Source: an uncultured Moheibacter sp. | Lineage (GTDB): Bacteria; Bacteroidota; Bacteroidia; Flavobacteriales; Weeksellaceae | Direction of reading: 5' to 3' | DNA length: 6,795 nucleotides | Assembly (NCBI GenBank): GCA_937875605.1 | Contig: CALLXZ010000246.1 | Span: 1-6,795 of the forward strand | Shown here: positions 1 to 6,314 of the stretch, piece by piece | Position numbering within the stretch: the stretch's first letter is position 1 | How the letters are laid out: each line of letters starts with the position of its first letter | Made by a program: the position numbers and the translations under genes | The notes under the pieces: model-generated | The model's input: the letters and a program-made list of their open reading frames with translations, nothing else | The model's database searches: none | Told to the model about the DNA's origin: nothing

Positions 1-241
1 TAATCTTTCCCAATCCGATGTCAATGAATTAATTGAAGACAAATTAAAAAAAGAAGCAGAGAAAGTAGTTCAGAATTGGGAAGCAGAAGGAATCCGAATC
101 GAAAAGGCGAGATGGGGAAGACACAACATCATCAAAGGAAAAACAAAAATTGAACTTTCCAAAGATGTGGATGTTTCCAAACTGAAATTGGCGGAAGTTC
201 AGAAGATAATTGAAAATCAAAAAGCGAAGAAGAAAAAATAA
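1..241 (+). CDS. topA: DNA topoisomerase I, C-terminal end (partial, 5' end outside window)
   Basis: The frame that starts at base 2 is open for 79 codons and stops with TAA at 239-241. The peptide is charged and lysine-rich. It contains the stretch ARWGRHNIIKGKTKIEL (residues 36-52) and ends in a run of lysines. This matches the C-terminal tail typical of Bacteroidota type IA topoisomerase I, in which a repeat with a (R/Y)WGR-x-NIIKGKTKIEL core follows the catalytic domains. The enzyme relaxes negatively supercoiled DNA by single-strand passage; the active-site tyrosine and zinc-finger regions would lie upstream of the window. The stop codon overlaps the next gene's ATG by one base (TAATG), suggesting co-transcription and coupled translation. 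The assignment rests only on the tail, because no catalytic motif is visible here. Confidence 0.82.
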   Translation, partial: NLSQSDVNELIEDKLKKEAEKVVQNWEAEGIRIEKARWGRHNIIKGKTKIELSKDVDVSKLKLAEVQKIIENQKAKKKK

Positions 242-1377
242 TGGTGAGTGAATTTTTGACGCCCGTTTCAAATGATTTAAGAGAATTTGCTTCTCAATTG
301 GATTTATTTTCAATTGGAACAAATTTGAATTTTGAGGAAGAAGTTGAAGAAAAATCTTTAGTAATTTTCGGTGTAAAAGAAACGCGTGGAGGTTTGGAGA
401 ATTTTAATTCAGAATTGGAATTTGACACGATCCGCAAACAATTTTACCGTTTGAAAAAGGGCAATTGGAATCTGCCGATTTATGATTTAGGCGATCTACA
501 TGCCGGAGCAACGAGAGAAGATACATATTTTGCTTTTGCCAAAATTCAAGAGGAATTACTAAAGAAAAACTCCATTTTGATAATTCTGGGTGGAAGTCCT
601 GCTTTGGCTTATGGACAATTCAGGACGTTTGATTCCATCCAACACAATGTGAATTTGACGGTAGTGGATAATCGTTTTCGTTTGGGAAATGACGGAGAAG
701 AACTGCATGCTCAGAATTATTTAAGCAAAATTATCACAACAGAACCTCATTCGCTTTTTGAATATAATCATTTGGGCTATCAAACCTATTTTACAGCACA
801 AGAAGAATTGGATTTGATGGAGCATTTGAATTTTGATGTCCAAAGATTGGGGAAATTGACGGAATCCATTCAGGAATGCGAACCCGAATTGAGGAATTCG
901 GATTTGGTTGTACTAAATTTAGAAGCGATTCAAAATTCAGATTTCCGTTCTACGCTGGAGTTGTCGCCTAACGGATTTAATTCGAGAGAAATTTGTGCGC
1001 TGGCAAGATATGCGGGTTTAAACAATAAAGTACAGTCTTTTGGCGTTTATAATTTCAAAGCGAAAAACATATCGTCAGACGAATTATTGCTGGCGGAGAT
1101 TCTTTGGTATTTTATAGAAGGAAAAAACCATGCACCGGGAAAATTGGATTTGGAGCAGAAAGATGCTTTTGAAACTTTTTTTGTTCAGATGCCTGAACAA
1201 GAGTTGGTTTTTTATCGGGATTTGAAAACGGAACAGTGGTGGATGGAGTTGAGTGAAATGAATGATTCCGAGCCGATGGGAAAGCAGATTATTCCTTGTT
1301 CTGCCAAAGATTATGAAGACTCGCTAAAGGGTAAAATTCCACAGAGATGGTGGAAATCTTACAAAAAATTATATTAA
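241..1377 (+). CDS. Ureohydrolase-fold (arginase/formimidoylglutamase-like) protein, probable pseudoenzyme
   Basis: This 378-residue protein has the general order of the ureohydrolase fold. DLGDLHAG is at residues 82-89, a strand plus ILGGSPA at 115-121, VVDNRFRLG at 141-149, VLNLEAIQNSD at 224-234, and SPNGFNSREICALARYAG at 242-259. Active ureohydrolases bind two Mn ions through GG-x-H-S, DAH-x-D and D-x-D-x-x-DP. Here these read GGSPA (His to Pro120), DNRFR (only Asp143 kept) and NLEAIQN (both Asp of D-x-D changed, to Asn226 and Glu228). Hydrolysis of arginine, agmatine or formimidoylglutamate is therefore unlikely. The C-terminal ~90 residues (Trp-rich WW at 333-334 and RWWKSYKKLY at the end) extend beyond the core. 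From memory, similar genes sit between topA and gldK in other Flavobacteriia and are often annotated as arginase or formimidoylglutamase; I could not check this. The ATG overlaps the topA stop, which supports the start. No signal peptide is visible, so it is probably cytoplasmic. Confidence 0.75.
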   Translation: MVSEFLTPVSNDLREFASQLDLFSIGTNLNFEEEVEEKSLVIFGVKETRGGLENFNSELEFDTIRKQFYRLKKGNWNLPIYDLGDLHAGATREDTYFAFAKIQEELLKKNSILIILGGSPALAYGQFRTFDSIQHNVNLTVVDNRFRLGNDGEELHAQNYLSKIITTEPHSLFEYNHLGYQTYFTAQEELDLMEHLNFDVQRLGKLTESIQECEPELRNSDLVVLNLEAIQNSDFRSTLELSPNGFNSREICALARYAGLNNKVQSFGVYNFKAKNISSDELLLAEILWYFIEGKNHAPGKLDLEQKDAFETFFVQMPEQELVFYRDLKTEQWWMELSEMNDSEPMGKQIIPCSAKDYEDSLKGKIPQRWWKSYKKLY

Positions 1378-1389
1378 AAACAATAAATT

Positions 1390-1432
1390 AAATATAATTT
1401 CGTTAAGCTAATTGCTGAACGAAATTATATTT
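1390..1432 (+). terminator. Perfect 15-bp inverted repeat between the ureohydrolase gene and gldK; weak terminator or 5' regulatory hairpin
   Basis: The arm AAATATAATTTCGTT (1390-1404) is the exact reverse complement of 1418-1432. The 13-base loop can add three more pairs (AGC 1406-1408 with GCT 1414-1416). The hairpin begins 13 bases after the ureohydrolase stop. It is AT-rich, with only two C:G pairs in the main stem, and its T-run is short (TTTT at 1430-1433, then GG). It could be a weak, possibly bidirectional terminator separating topA/ureohydrolase from the gld operon, or a protein-binding or mRNA-processing site. The structure is certain; the function is inferred. Confidence 0.5.
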
Positions 1433-1461
1433 TGGAGAATCGTAAAATTATAATAGATTTA
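1431..1461 (+). promoter_or_regulatory. Candidate Bacteroidota-type promoter for gldK
   Basis: TTTG at 1431-1434 could serve as the -33 element. It is followed 19 bases later by TAGATTTA at 1454-1461, one mismatch from the -7 consensus TAnnTTTG. The spacing fits the housekeeping sigma factor of this phylum. Transcription would begin near 1468, giving a very short leader before the gldK ATG at 1476. The -33 element overlaps the right arm of the preceding inverted repeat, so hairpin formation or protein binding there could affect initiation. AT-rich DNA gives such matches by chance, so this is tentative. Confidence 0.35.
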
Positions 1462-1475
1462 CACGCTTAAAAAAA

Positions 1476-2930
1476 ATGAGGATGAATAAAGCATTGGTAG
1501 CAGTTATCATTTTGTCCTTTACTCTCTCTTCCTGTAATATGTTGAAAAAGGGGAGAAACGGAGGAAAGAACGATGGTCAGATTGTAGGAACTAAATCGTC
1601 ATCTTGGACGCCGCAACGCCCGAAAGGGATGGTGCCGATTCCAAGTGGTTCGTTTGTATTGGGGCAAACGGATTATGACTTTACATTTGACAATTACGCG
1701 CCGGTACGAACCGTTTCGGTTTCCGGTTTCTACATGGACGACACCGAAACCACCAATTCGGAGTACCGTGTATTTGTTGATTATGTACGCGACTCTATTG
1801 CCCGTACAATGTTAGCAGAAAAAGCGGCTGAGCTGGGCTTTGATCCTACCAACGGTGGCTCAGGCGATGCTAGTGGAATAGCTGCTTTCCGATACGTTTC
1901 AGGTGGTGAAGACGGAGAGTCTACTCCTTGGGATGAATATGTAGCTTCAAAATCTACAGGTCGCGAAGGGGATATGCCGATTGATCAGCGAAAACTAAAC
2001 TGGAATCAGGAATTGTATTGGGATAAATATGAATATCCGGACATTGATTATGCAGAAGCAATTGATGCTCTTTATTATCCGCCTGAAGAAAGATTTAACA
2101 ATGAGCGATTGGTTGACGTTCGCAAATTGAAATTCAAATATGTTTGGGTTGACCAAGAGGGAGCCGCAAGAGAAGGAAAAGATGGTGAATCATTCCGTAT
2201 CGACTTCCGTCACGAAGAAGAGGTAAATGTTTATCCGGACACAACTGTTTGGGTGCGTGATTTTAATTATTCACACAACGACCCTATGCATGAGAATTAT
2301 TTCTGGCATGAAGCTTATTCGGATTATCCTGTAGTAGGAGTTAGCTGGGATCAAGCCATGGCTTTTTGTGCATTCAAATCAAAAAAACACAATGATTTTC
2401 TTTCAACCAAAAAGAAAAAAAGAGGTTCGTCTAATAAAGTGATTGACTATCGTCTACCTACAGAAATCGAGTGGGAATATGCTGCGAGAGGAGGTCTGCA
2501 AGATGCAGCTTATCCTTGGGGAGGACCTTACTTGACGGATGACAGAGGATGTTATTTGGCGAATTTCAAACCGAAGAGAGGAGATTATATCGAAGAACAG
2601 GGTAAAGGATATATGTACACAGGTCCTGTAAAAACGTTCCACGCAAACGGATATGGTTTGTATGATATGGCTGGAAATGTTGCAGAATGGACAAGTTCAG
2701 CTTATGATAAAGCCTTTTATCAAATGACTTCGTCTCTAAATCCAACAATGGCTCGTGACCGTAGCGACAAAAAAGCGGTGAGAGGAGGTTCTTGGAAAGA
2801 TATCGGGTATTTATTAATGGTAAGTGCTCGTGACTGGGAAAATTCAGATTCTGCGAGAAGCTATATCGGATTCAGAACCGTTCAATCATTCCCTGAAGGG
2901 TCCAAAATCAAATTCAGAAAAAAACGATAA
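1476..2930 (+). CDS. gldK: GldK, T9SS outer-membrane ring lipoprotein (PorK homologue)
   Basis: This 484-residue protein begins with a lipoprotein signal peptide: a charged start, a hydrophobic stretch at residues 6-16 and the lipobox LSSC ending at Cys20. The rest is a formylglycine-generating-enzyme (FGE)/sulfatase-modifying fold. It starts with MVPIPSGSFVLGQ (52-64) and GFYMDDTETTNSEYRVF (84-100), and resumes with YPVVGVSWDQAMAFC (284-298), YRLPTEIEWEYAARGG (325-340), GYGLYDMAGNVAEW (392-405), VRGGSW (435-440) and ARSYIGFRTV (460-469). The paired catalytic cysteines of true FGE are absent from the C-terminal region, so the role is structural. A long insertion (about 101-283) splits the fold, as is usual in GldK/PorK. 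Known role of the family: with GldN it forms the periplasmic ring attached to the outer membrane that the GldLM motor drives. A second in-frame ATG (codon 3, base 1482) gives an equally good signal peptide. First gene of the gldKLMN operon. Confidence 0.95.
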   Translation: MRMNKALVAVIILSFTLSSCNMLKKGRNGGKNDGQIVGTKSSSWTPQRPKGMVPIPSGSFVLGQTDYDFTFDNYAPVRTVSVSGFYMDDTETTNSEYRVFVDYVRDSIARTMLAEKAAELGFDPTNGGSGDASGIAAFRYVSGGEDGESTPWDEYVASKSTGREGDMPIDQRKLNWNQELYWDKYEYPDIDYAEAIDALYYPPEERFNNERLVDVRKLKFKYVWVDQEGAAREGKDGESFRIDFRHEEEVNVYPDTTVWVRDFNYSHNDPMHENYFWHEAYSDYPVVGVSWDQAMAFCAFKSKKHNDFLSTKKKKRGSSNKVIDYRLPTEIEWEYAARGGLQDAAYPWGGPYLTDDRGCYLANFKPKRGDYIEEQGKGYMYTGPVKTFHANGYGLYDMAGNVAEWTSSAYDKAFYQMTSSLNPTMARDRSDKKAVRGGSWKDIGYLLMVSARDWENSDSARSYIGFRTVQSFPEGSKIKFRKKR

Positions 2931-2992
2931 ATTATATTAAAACAATCAAAACAATTTTTCACGTATTAATTAACACAAATTCAATTTAAATT

Positions 2993-3667
2993 ATGGCAGT
3001 AAAAGCAAGCAAAAAGGACGTTAACTTAAACTTCTTTTATAGTATTGGGGCAGCGATTGTAATTTTGGGAGCTCTTTGTAAAATTAACCACTATTCAATT
3101 GGACCTCTTGATGGTTCTATCATCCTATTGATAGGAATGGGTATGGAGGTAATCGTATTTACGATTTTTGCCTTTGATAAACCAAAAGGAGAATATGAGT
3201 GGGAGAAAGCTTATCCTGAATTATCTGACGGAACACCCGTTGCTAGAAAAGCCCAAAAAATCGTTGATGAATCAGACAATATGTCTCTTTCTCAAAAATT
3301 AGATAAAATGTTGAATGAAGCTAAATTGGATGTTTCCTTGATGGAGAAATTGCGTTCCGGAATTGAGAACTTTGGATCTGCAGTAAACGAAATCAATAAA
3401 ACAACAAGTGCTGCTGCAGCAACACAACAATATGGTGATCAATTAGCTTTAGCTGCAAACCACATGGAGTCTTTAAATGCTCTTTACCAAGTACAATTGG
3501 AGAGTGGTCAAAAACAAGTAGAATTAAACAAACAATTCATTACGGAAATGGAAGCATCTGCGGGTGGTTCTCAGAAATTCCAACAAGAATTGGAATCGTT
3601 GACACAAAGCATCAACAGCTTGAACAAAGTGTATGGTGGAATGTTGTCTGCAATGAAAGGAAGTTAA
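2993..3667 (+). CDS. gldL: GldL, inner-membrane stator of the T9SS/gliding proton-driven motor
   Basis: This 224-residue protein has two closely spaced membrane helices, about residues 13-30 and 39-60, followed by a long polar cytoplasmic tail. The tail is rich in heptad-like Leu/Gln/Glu patterns (about 90-220) and is probably coiled coil. Aligned by eye with Flavobacterium johnsoniae GldL, a constant offset of three places Tyr16, Lys30, His33 and Glu52 at the positions of Tyr13, Lys27, His30 and Glu49. The intramembrane Glu and Lys are the residues tied to proton use in that motor. The motif KINHYSIGPLDG (30-41) bridges the two helices, as in the family. Five GldL surround two GldM in the known complexes. 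The gene lies 62 bases after gldK and 62 before gldM. The ATG at 2993 follows an A/T-rich leader without a Shine-Dalgarno sequence, as expected here. Confidence 0.95.
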   Translation: MAVKASKKDVNLNFFYSIGAAIVILGALCKINHYSIGPLDGSIILLIGMGMEVIVFTIFAFDKPKGEYEWEKAYPELSDGTPVARKAQKIVDESDNMSLSQKLDKMLNEAKLDVSLMEKLRSGIENFGSAVNEINKTTSAAAATQQYGDQLALAANHMESLNALYQVQLESGQKQVELNKQFITEMEASAGGSQKFQQELESLTQSINSLNKVYGGMLSAMKGS

Positions 3668-3729
3668 TCCGATTTTTTTGTATTAACTAAAATTAAATTA
3701 ATGTTTAACAATCTACTTATTAAATAAAA

Positions 3730-5259
3730 ATGGCAGGTAAACAGACACCACGTCAGAAGATGATTAACCTGATGTACCTTGTGTTCATCGCAATGATGGC
3801 TATGCAAGTCGATCGTCAGGTACTGAGATCTTTTGAAGGGATTACAGTTACTTTGGATGATTCGTCTAAATTAACAGCAGATAACAACAAAACTTTTTAC
3901 GAACAAATCGTAAAAAAGGCGGGAGAAGATCCTGATTATGCAGCTATCCAAGTAAAAGCGGAACAAGTAAAATCAGAATCCAATAAAGTTTTTGATGTAA
4001 TTGAAGGCATCAAAAAATCAATTATGGATGAGCAAAAATATAAATTGCCGGATTTCGGAGCAGGGGATGAAGTGGAGACTAATTATAACTCACTACAAAA
4101 TGTAGATGTAATTACAAAGCTTTTGTTTGCAAAACAAGACACACCTACAGCTAAAGGTGCTGAATTGAAAAAAGCAATTGATGACTATAAAACCTTTATG
4201 GCAGGAGCTTATGCTGAGTCTGCCCGTGATAAAAAAAGAGTTGAACACATTTTCAGCACAGGAGATCGTGGTAGAAAATCTTGGTTAAATGATCAATTTT
4301 ATGATCAACCGATGGTTGCTGGTTTAGCAAACTTAACTAAAATTCAGTCTGACATCCGTACAGAAGAGGGTAACTTAGTTAGAACATTATTAGCAAACAA
4401 ACTTCAGGACGAAATCGAGTTGAAAGCATTCCAACCAATCGTAATGGTTCCACCAATTATGAGAGCTGGAAAACCAGTTGAAGCGAGCATTGCATTTGGT
4501 GCATTTGACAATACTTTACAAGGATCTGTTTCTGTTGGAGGTCAAAATGTAGCATTGAAAGATGGTAAAGCTGTTTTCAATATCACTCCAACAGGTTCAG
4601 GGATGAAAACGGTTTCAGGTACTATGACTTATAAAGCGAATGGAAAGGATATTTCTATGCCATTCTCTCAACAATATGAAGTAGTAGCAGAGACACTTCC
4701 ACTTCCTCCTTCAGGTGCAGTTATTTCAGCTGATGCGATGAATGTAGTTTATCGTTTCTTAGACAACCCAATTTCTGCAACCGTAAACGGAGCAGAAGGA
4801 GCAGTTAGCTTAACAGCGTCTGTTGGCGGATTGAGCGGAGGAAACGGAAAATGGAACTTCAAACCGGGCGCTGGAAGCAATACGGTTAAATTTACAGCTT
4901 CAGCGAAAACATCTTCAGGAAAAGTGGTTTCAGGTTCTAAAGATTTCCGTATCAAACCGGTTCCGCCTGCACGTGGTGTGATCTTAGGAAAAACTAATAT
5001 TACAGTTCCTGCAAACGGAATAGCAGCTCAAACTGTAAAAGTGGATTGGCCAGACTTCTTGTTTGATATGTCTGCAACGGTAACTTCCTTTAAAGTAAAA
5101 GTTCCGGGACAACCAACGACTTCTGTAACAGGAACCACAATTGGAGCAGCAGCAAGTAAAGCCAAAAAAGGTGACGCAGTCTTTATATTTGATATCAAGT
5201 ATAGAAGTTCAACAGGAATTACAGGTGAATCATCACCAATTACAATTGAAGTAAGATAA
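3730..5259 (+). CDS. gldM: GldM, T9SS/gliding motor shaft protein (PorM homologue)
   Basis: This 509-residue protein opens with the near-invariant MAGKQTPRQKMINLMYLVFI, followed by a single membrane helix (about residues 11-27). Arg8 corresponds to Arg9 of Flavobacterium johnsoniae GldM, just before the membrane. The rest is periplasmic. A mostly helical first domain runs to about residue 230. Three beta-rich domains follow, roughly 235-320, 321-410 and 411-509; their boundaries are approximated from known GldM/PorM structures and from the proline-rich links ETLPLPPSGA (321-330) and KPVPPARG (409-416). VVYRFLDNPIS (339-349) marks the start of the third domain. The dimer forms the shaft that crosses the periplasm and carries GldL-powered motion to the GldK/GldN ring. 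Length is close to that of known homologues, and no frameshift or truncation is seen. gldN follows after 19 bases. Confidence 0.96.
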   Translation: MAGKQTPRQKMINLMYLVFIAMMAMQVDRQVLRSFEGITVTLDDSSKLTADNNKTFYEQIVKKAGEDPDYAAIQVKAEQVKSESNKVFDVIEGIKKSIMDEQKYKLPDFGAGDEVETNYNSLQNVDVITKLLFAKQDTPTAKGAELKKAIDDYKTFMAGAYAESARDKKRVEHIFSTGDRGRKSWLNDQFYDQPMVAGLANLTKIQSDIRTEEGNLVRTLLANKLQDEIELKAFQPIVMVPPIMRAGKPVEASIAFGAFDNTLQGSVSVGGQNVALKDGKAVFNITPTGSGMKTVSGTMTYKANGKDISMPFSQQYEVVAETLPLPPSGAVISADAMNVVYRFLDNPISATVNGAEGAVSLTASVGGLSGGNGKWNFKPGAGSNTVKFTASAKTSSGKVVSGSKDFRIKPVPPARGVILGKTNITVPANGIAAQTVKVDWPDFLFDMSATVTSFKVKVPGQPTTSVTGTTIGAAASKAKKGDAVFIFDIKYRSSTGITGESSPITIEVR

Positions 5260-5278
5260 TTAAATAAATATTTTCATC

Positions 5279-6181
5279 ATGAAATGTCTTTTTTTCGGAA
5301 TTATGAGTTTGGTAGCAACACTGGGATATTCTCAGAATGTTTTGAACGCCATGGCTCCTGACGAACTCAGAGAGCAACGCGCCAACAAAACAAAAGTTAC
5401 CGAGGCAGGAGATACCGTGAGTACAATTGCTGAACCATTGGCATACGGATTTATAGAAGACAAAGACATCATTTGGTCAAAAGTAGTTTGGGAAGTAATT
5501 GATTTGAATGAACGTTTAAATCAACCTTATTACAGAGCATCTGATGGATTGTTAACGGAATCTGCATCTTTATTTGATGCATTGGTGGACGGAGTAGAAT
5601 CCGGAAAAATCCAGCAAGTTTATGATGATGAATATTTTGTCAATAAAATGACTTATGGCCAGATTGTGGATCGTACCAATCGAATTGATACCAATCAATA
5701 TTATTTTGATATGATTGAAGCTGGTGAAGAACCGGATCCTGCGGCTATCTTTAAATTCGAAATGGATTCGCAGGATATCGAGATGGTGAAAGTAAAAGGT
5801 ATGTGGTACATAGACCGTCGTTTAGGTGAAATGAAATACCGTCTTTTGGGATTGTGTATCATGGGACCTGATGCTCAGACGATCGGTACTGAATTCGATG
5901 ATGGTGTATTTGTTGAAATGTTCTGGATATGGTATCCGGACGCTAGGGAAGTATTGAACAACTATACGGTGTTTAATCCTAACAATTCATCATCCAGCAT
6001 CACTTTTGATGATATCCTAAATGCGAGGCGTTTCTCATCGGTTGTTTACAAGGCACAAACCATGTACGGTATAACACCGATTGAAGAATATATACCGAAG
6101 AATTCAAAAGGTCAGCTTGAAGAAAGTGACCGAATCCGGGAAAGTATTCTACAATCCGAAGCCGATATGTGGAGTTACTAA
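5279..6181 (+). CDS. gldN: GldN, periplasmic T9SS ring component (PorN homologue)
   Basis: This 300-residue protein has a short Sec signal peptide: hydrophobic residues 4-16, with cleavage probably near GYSQN at 16-20. No lipobox follows, so the mature protein should be soluble in the periplasm. Family-typical blocks are LAYGFIEDKDIIWSKVVWEV (54-73), LNERLNQPYY (76-85), MWYIDRRLGEMKYRLLGL (175-192), MFWIWYPDARE (214-224) and NARRFSSVVYK (248-258). GldN/PorN binds GldK/PorK to build the large ring under the outer membrane and contacts the tip of GldM. The ATG sits 19 bases after the gldM stop, and an intrinsic terminator begins 21 bases after its own stop, so it is the last gene of the operon. 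Only one gldN copy is visible here; a paralogue elsewhere (as with gldO in F. johnsoniae) cannot be excluded. Confidence 0.94.
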   Translation: MKCLFFGIMSLVATLGYSQNVLNAMAPDELREQRANKTKVTEAGDTVSTIAEPLAYGFIEDKDIIWSKVVWEVIDLNERLNQPYYRASDGLLTESASLFDALVDGVESGKIQQVYDDEYFVNKMTYGQIVDRTNRIDTNQYYFDMIEAGEEPDPAAIFKFEMDSQDIEMVKVKGMWYIDRRLGEMKYRLLGLCIMGPDAQTIGTEFDDGVFVEMFWIWYPDAREVLNNYTVFNPNNSSSSITFDDILNARRFSSVVYKAQTMYGITPIEEYIPKNSKGQLEESDRIRESILQSEADMWSY

Positions 6182-6202
6182 GATTCAATTAGAATTTATC
6201 AT

Positions 6203-6234
6203 AAAATCCGTCAGTTTTACTGGCGGATTTTTTT
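6203..6234 (+). terminator. Intrinsic terminator after gldN
   Basis: The stem AAAATCCGTCAG (6203-6214) pairs with CTGGCGGATTTT (6220-6231) through 12 pairs, one of them a G:T wobble. The loop is TTTTA, and T residues continue to 6234. The 7-bp core ATCCGTCAG/CTGGCGGAT region is GC-rich relative to the surroundings. Its position, 21 bases after the gldN stop and before a clear gene-free gap, marks the end of the gldKLMN transcript. The A-run on the 5' side could let it work weakly in the other direction too. Confidence 0.88.
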
Positions 6235-6314
6235 ATGCTTTAACTCTAAATTTTAACATCACTCATTTATCAACAACGACTTAGTTTGACATTCTGAATT
6301 TGTAATTTTAAAAG

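Noticed and set aside
44..322. A 92-codon open frame on the - strand with a Phe/Leu/Asn-rich product.
   Set aside because: It lies antisense to the topA tail and the start of the ureohydrolase gene; its Phe-rich composition is what reverse-complemented AT-rich, Lys/Glu-rich coding DNA gives.
2931..2992. The 62-base gldK-gldL gap, examined for a terminator or riboswitch.
   Set aside because: It is A/T-rich with only the short ATTAAT palindrome; no stable hairpin or T-tract structure was found, so gldK and gldL are treated as one transcript.
3677..3707. TTTG at 3677-3680 with a TAATGTTTA stretch at 3699-3707 in the gldL-gldM gap, a possible internal promoter for gldM.
   Set aside because: The second element has the wrong internal spacing for TAnnTTTG, and the gap is too AT-rich for such partial matches to mean much.
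6081..6284. A 67-codon + strand open frame crossing the end of gldN and the terminator.
   Set aside because: It is out of frame with gldN, covers the terminator hairpin and lacks any recognisable motif, so it is a chance frame.
6281..6310. TTTG at 6285-6288 and TAATTTTA at 6303-6310 as a promoter for the radical SAM gene.
   Set aside because: Only 14 bases separate the two elements, too few for the phylum's promoter, and the start point would fall inside the coding region.
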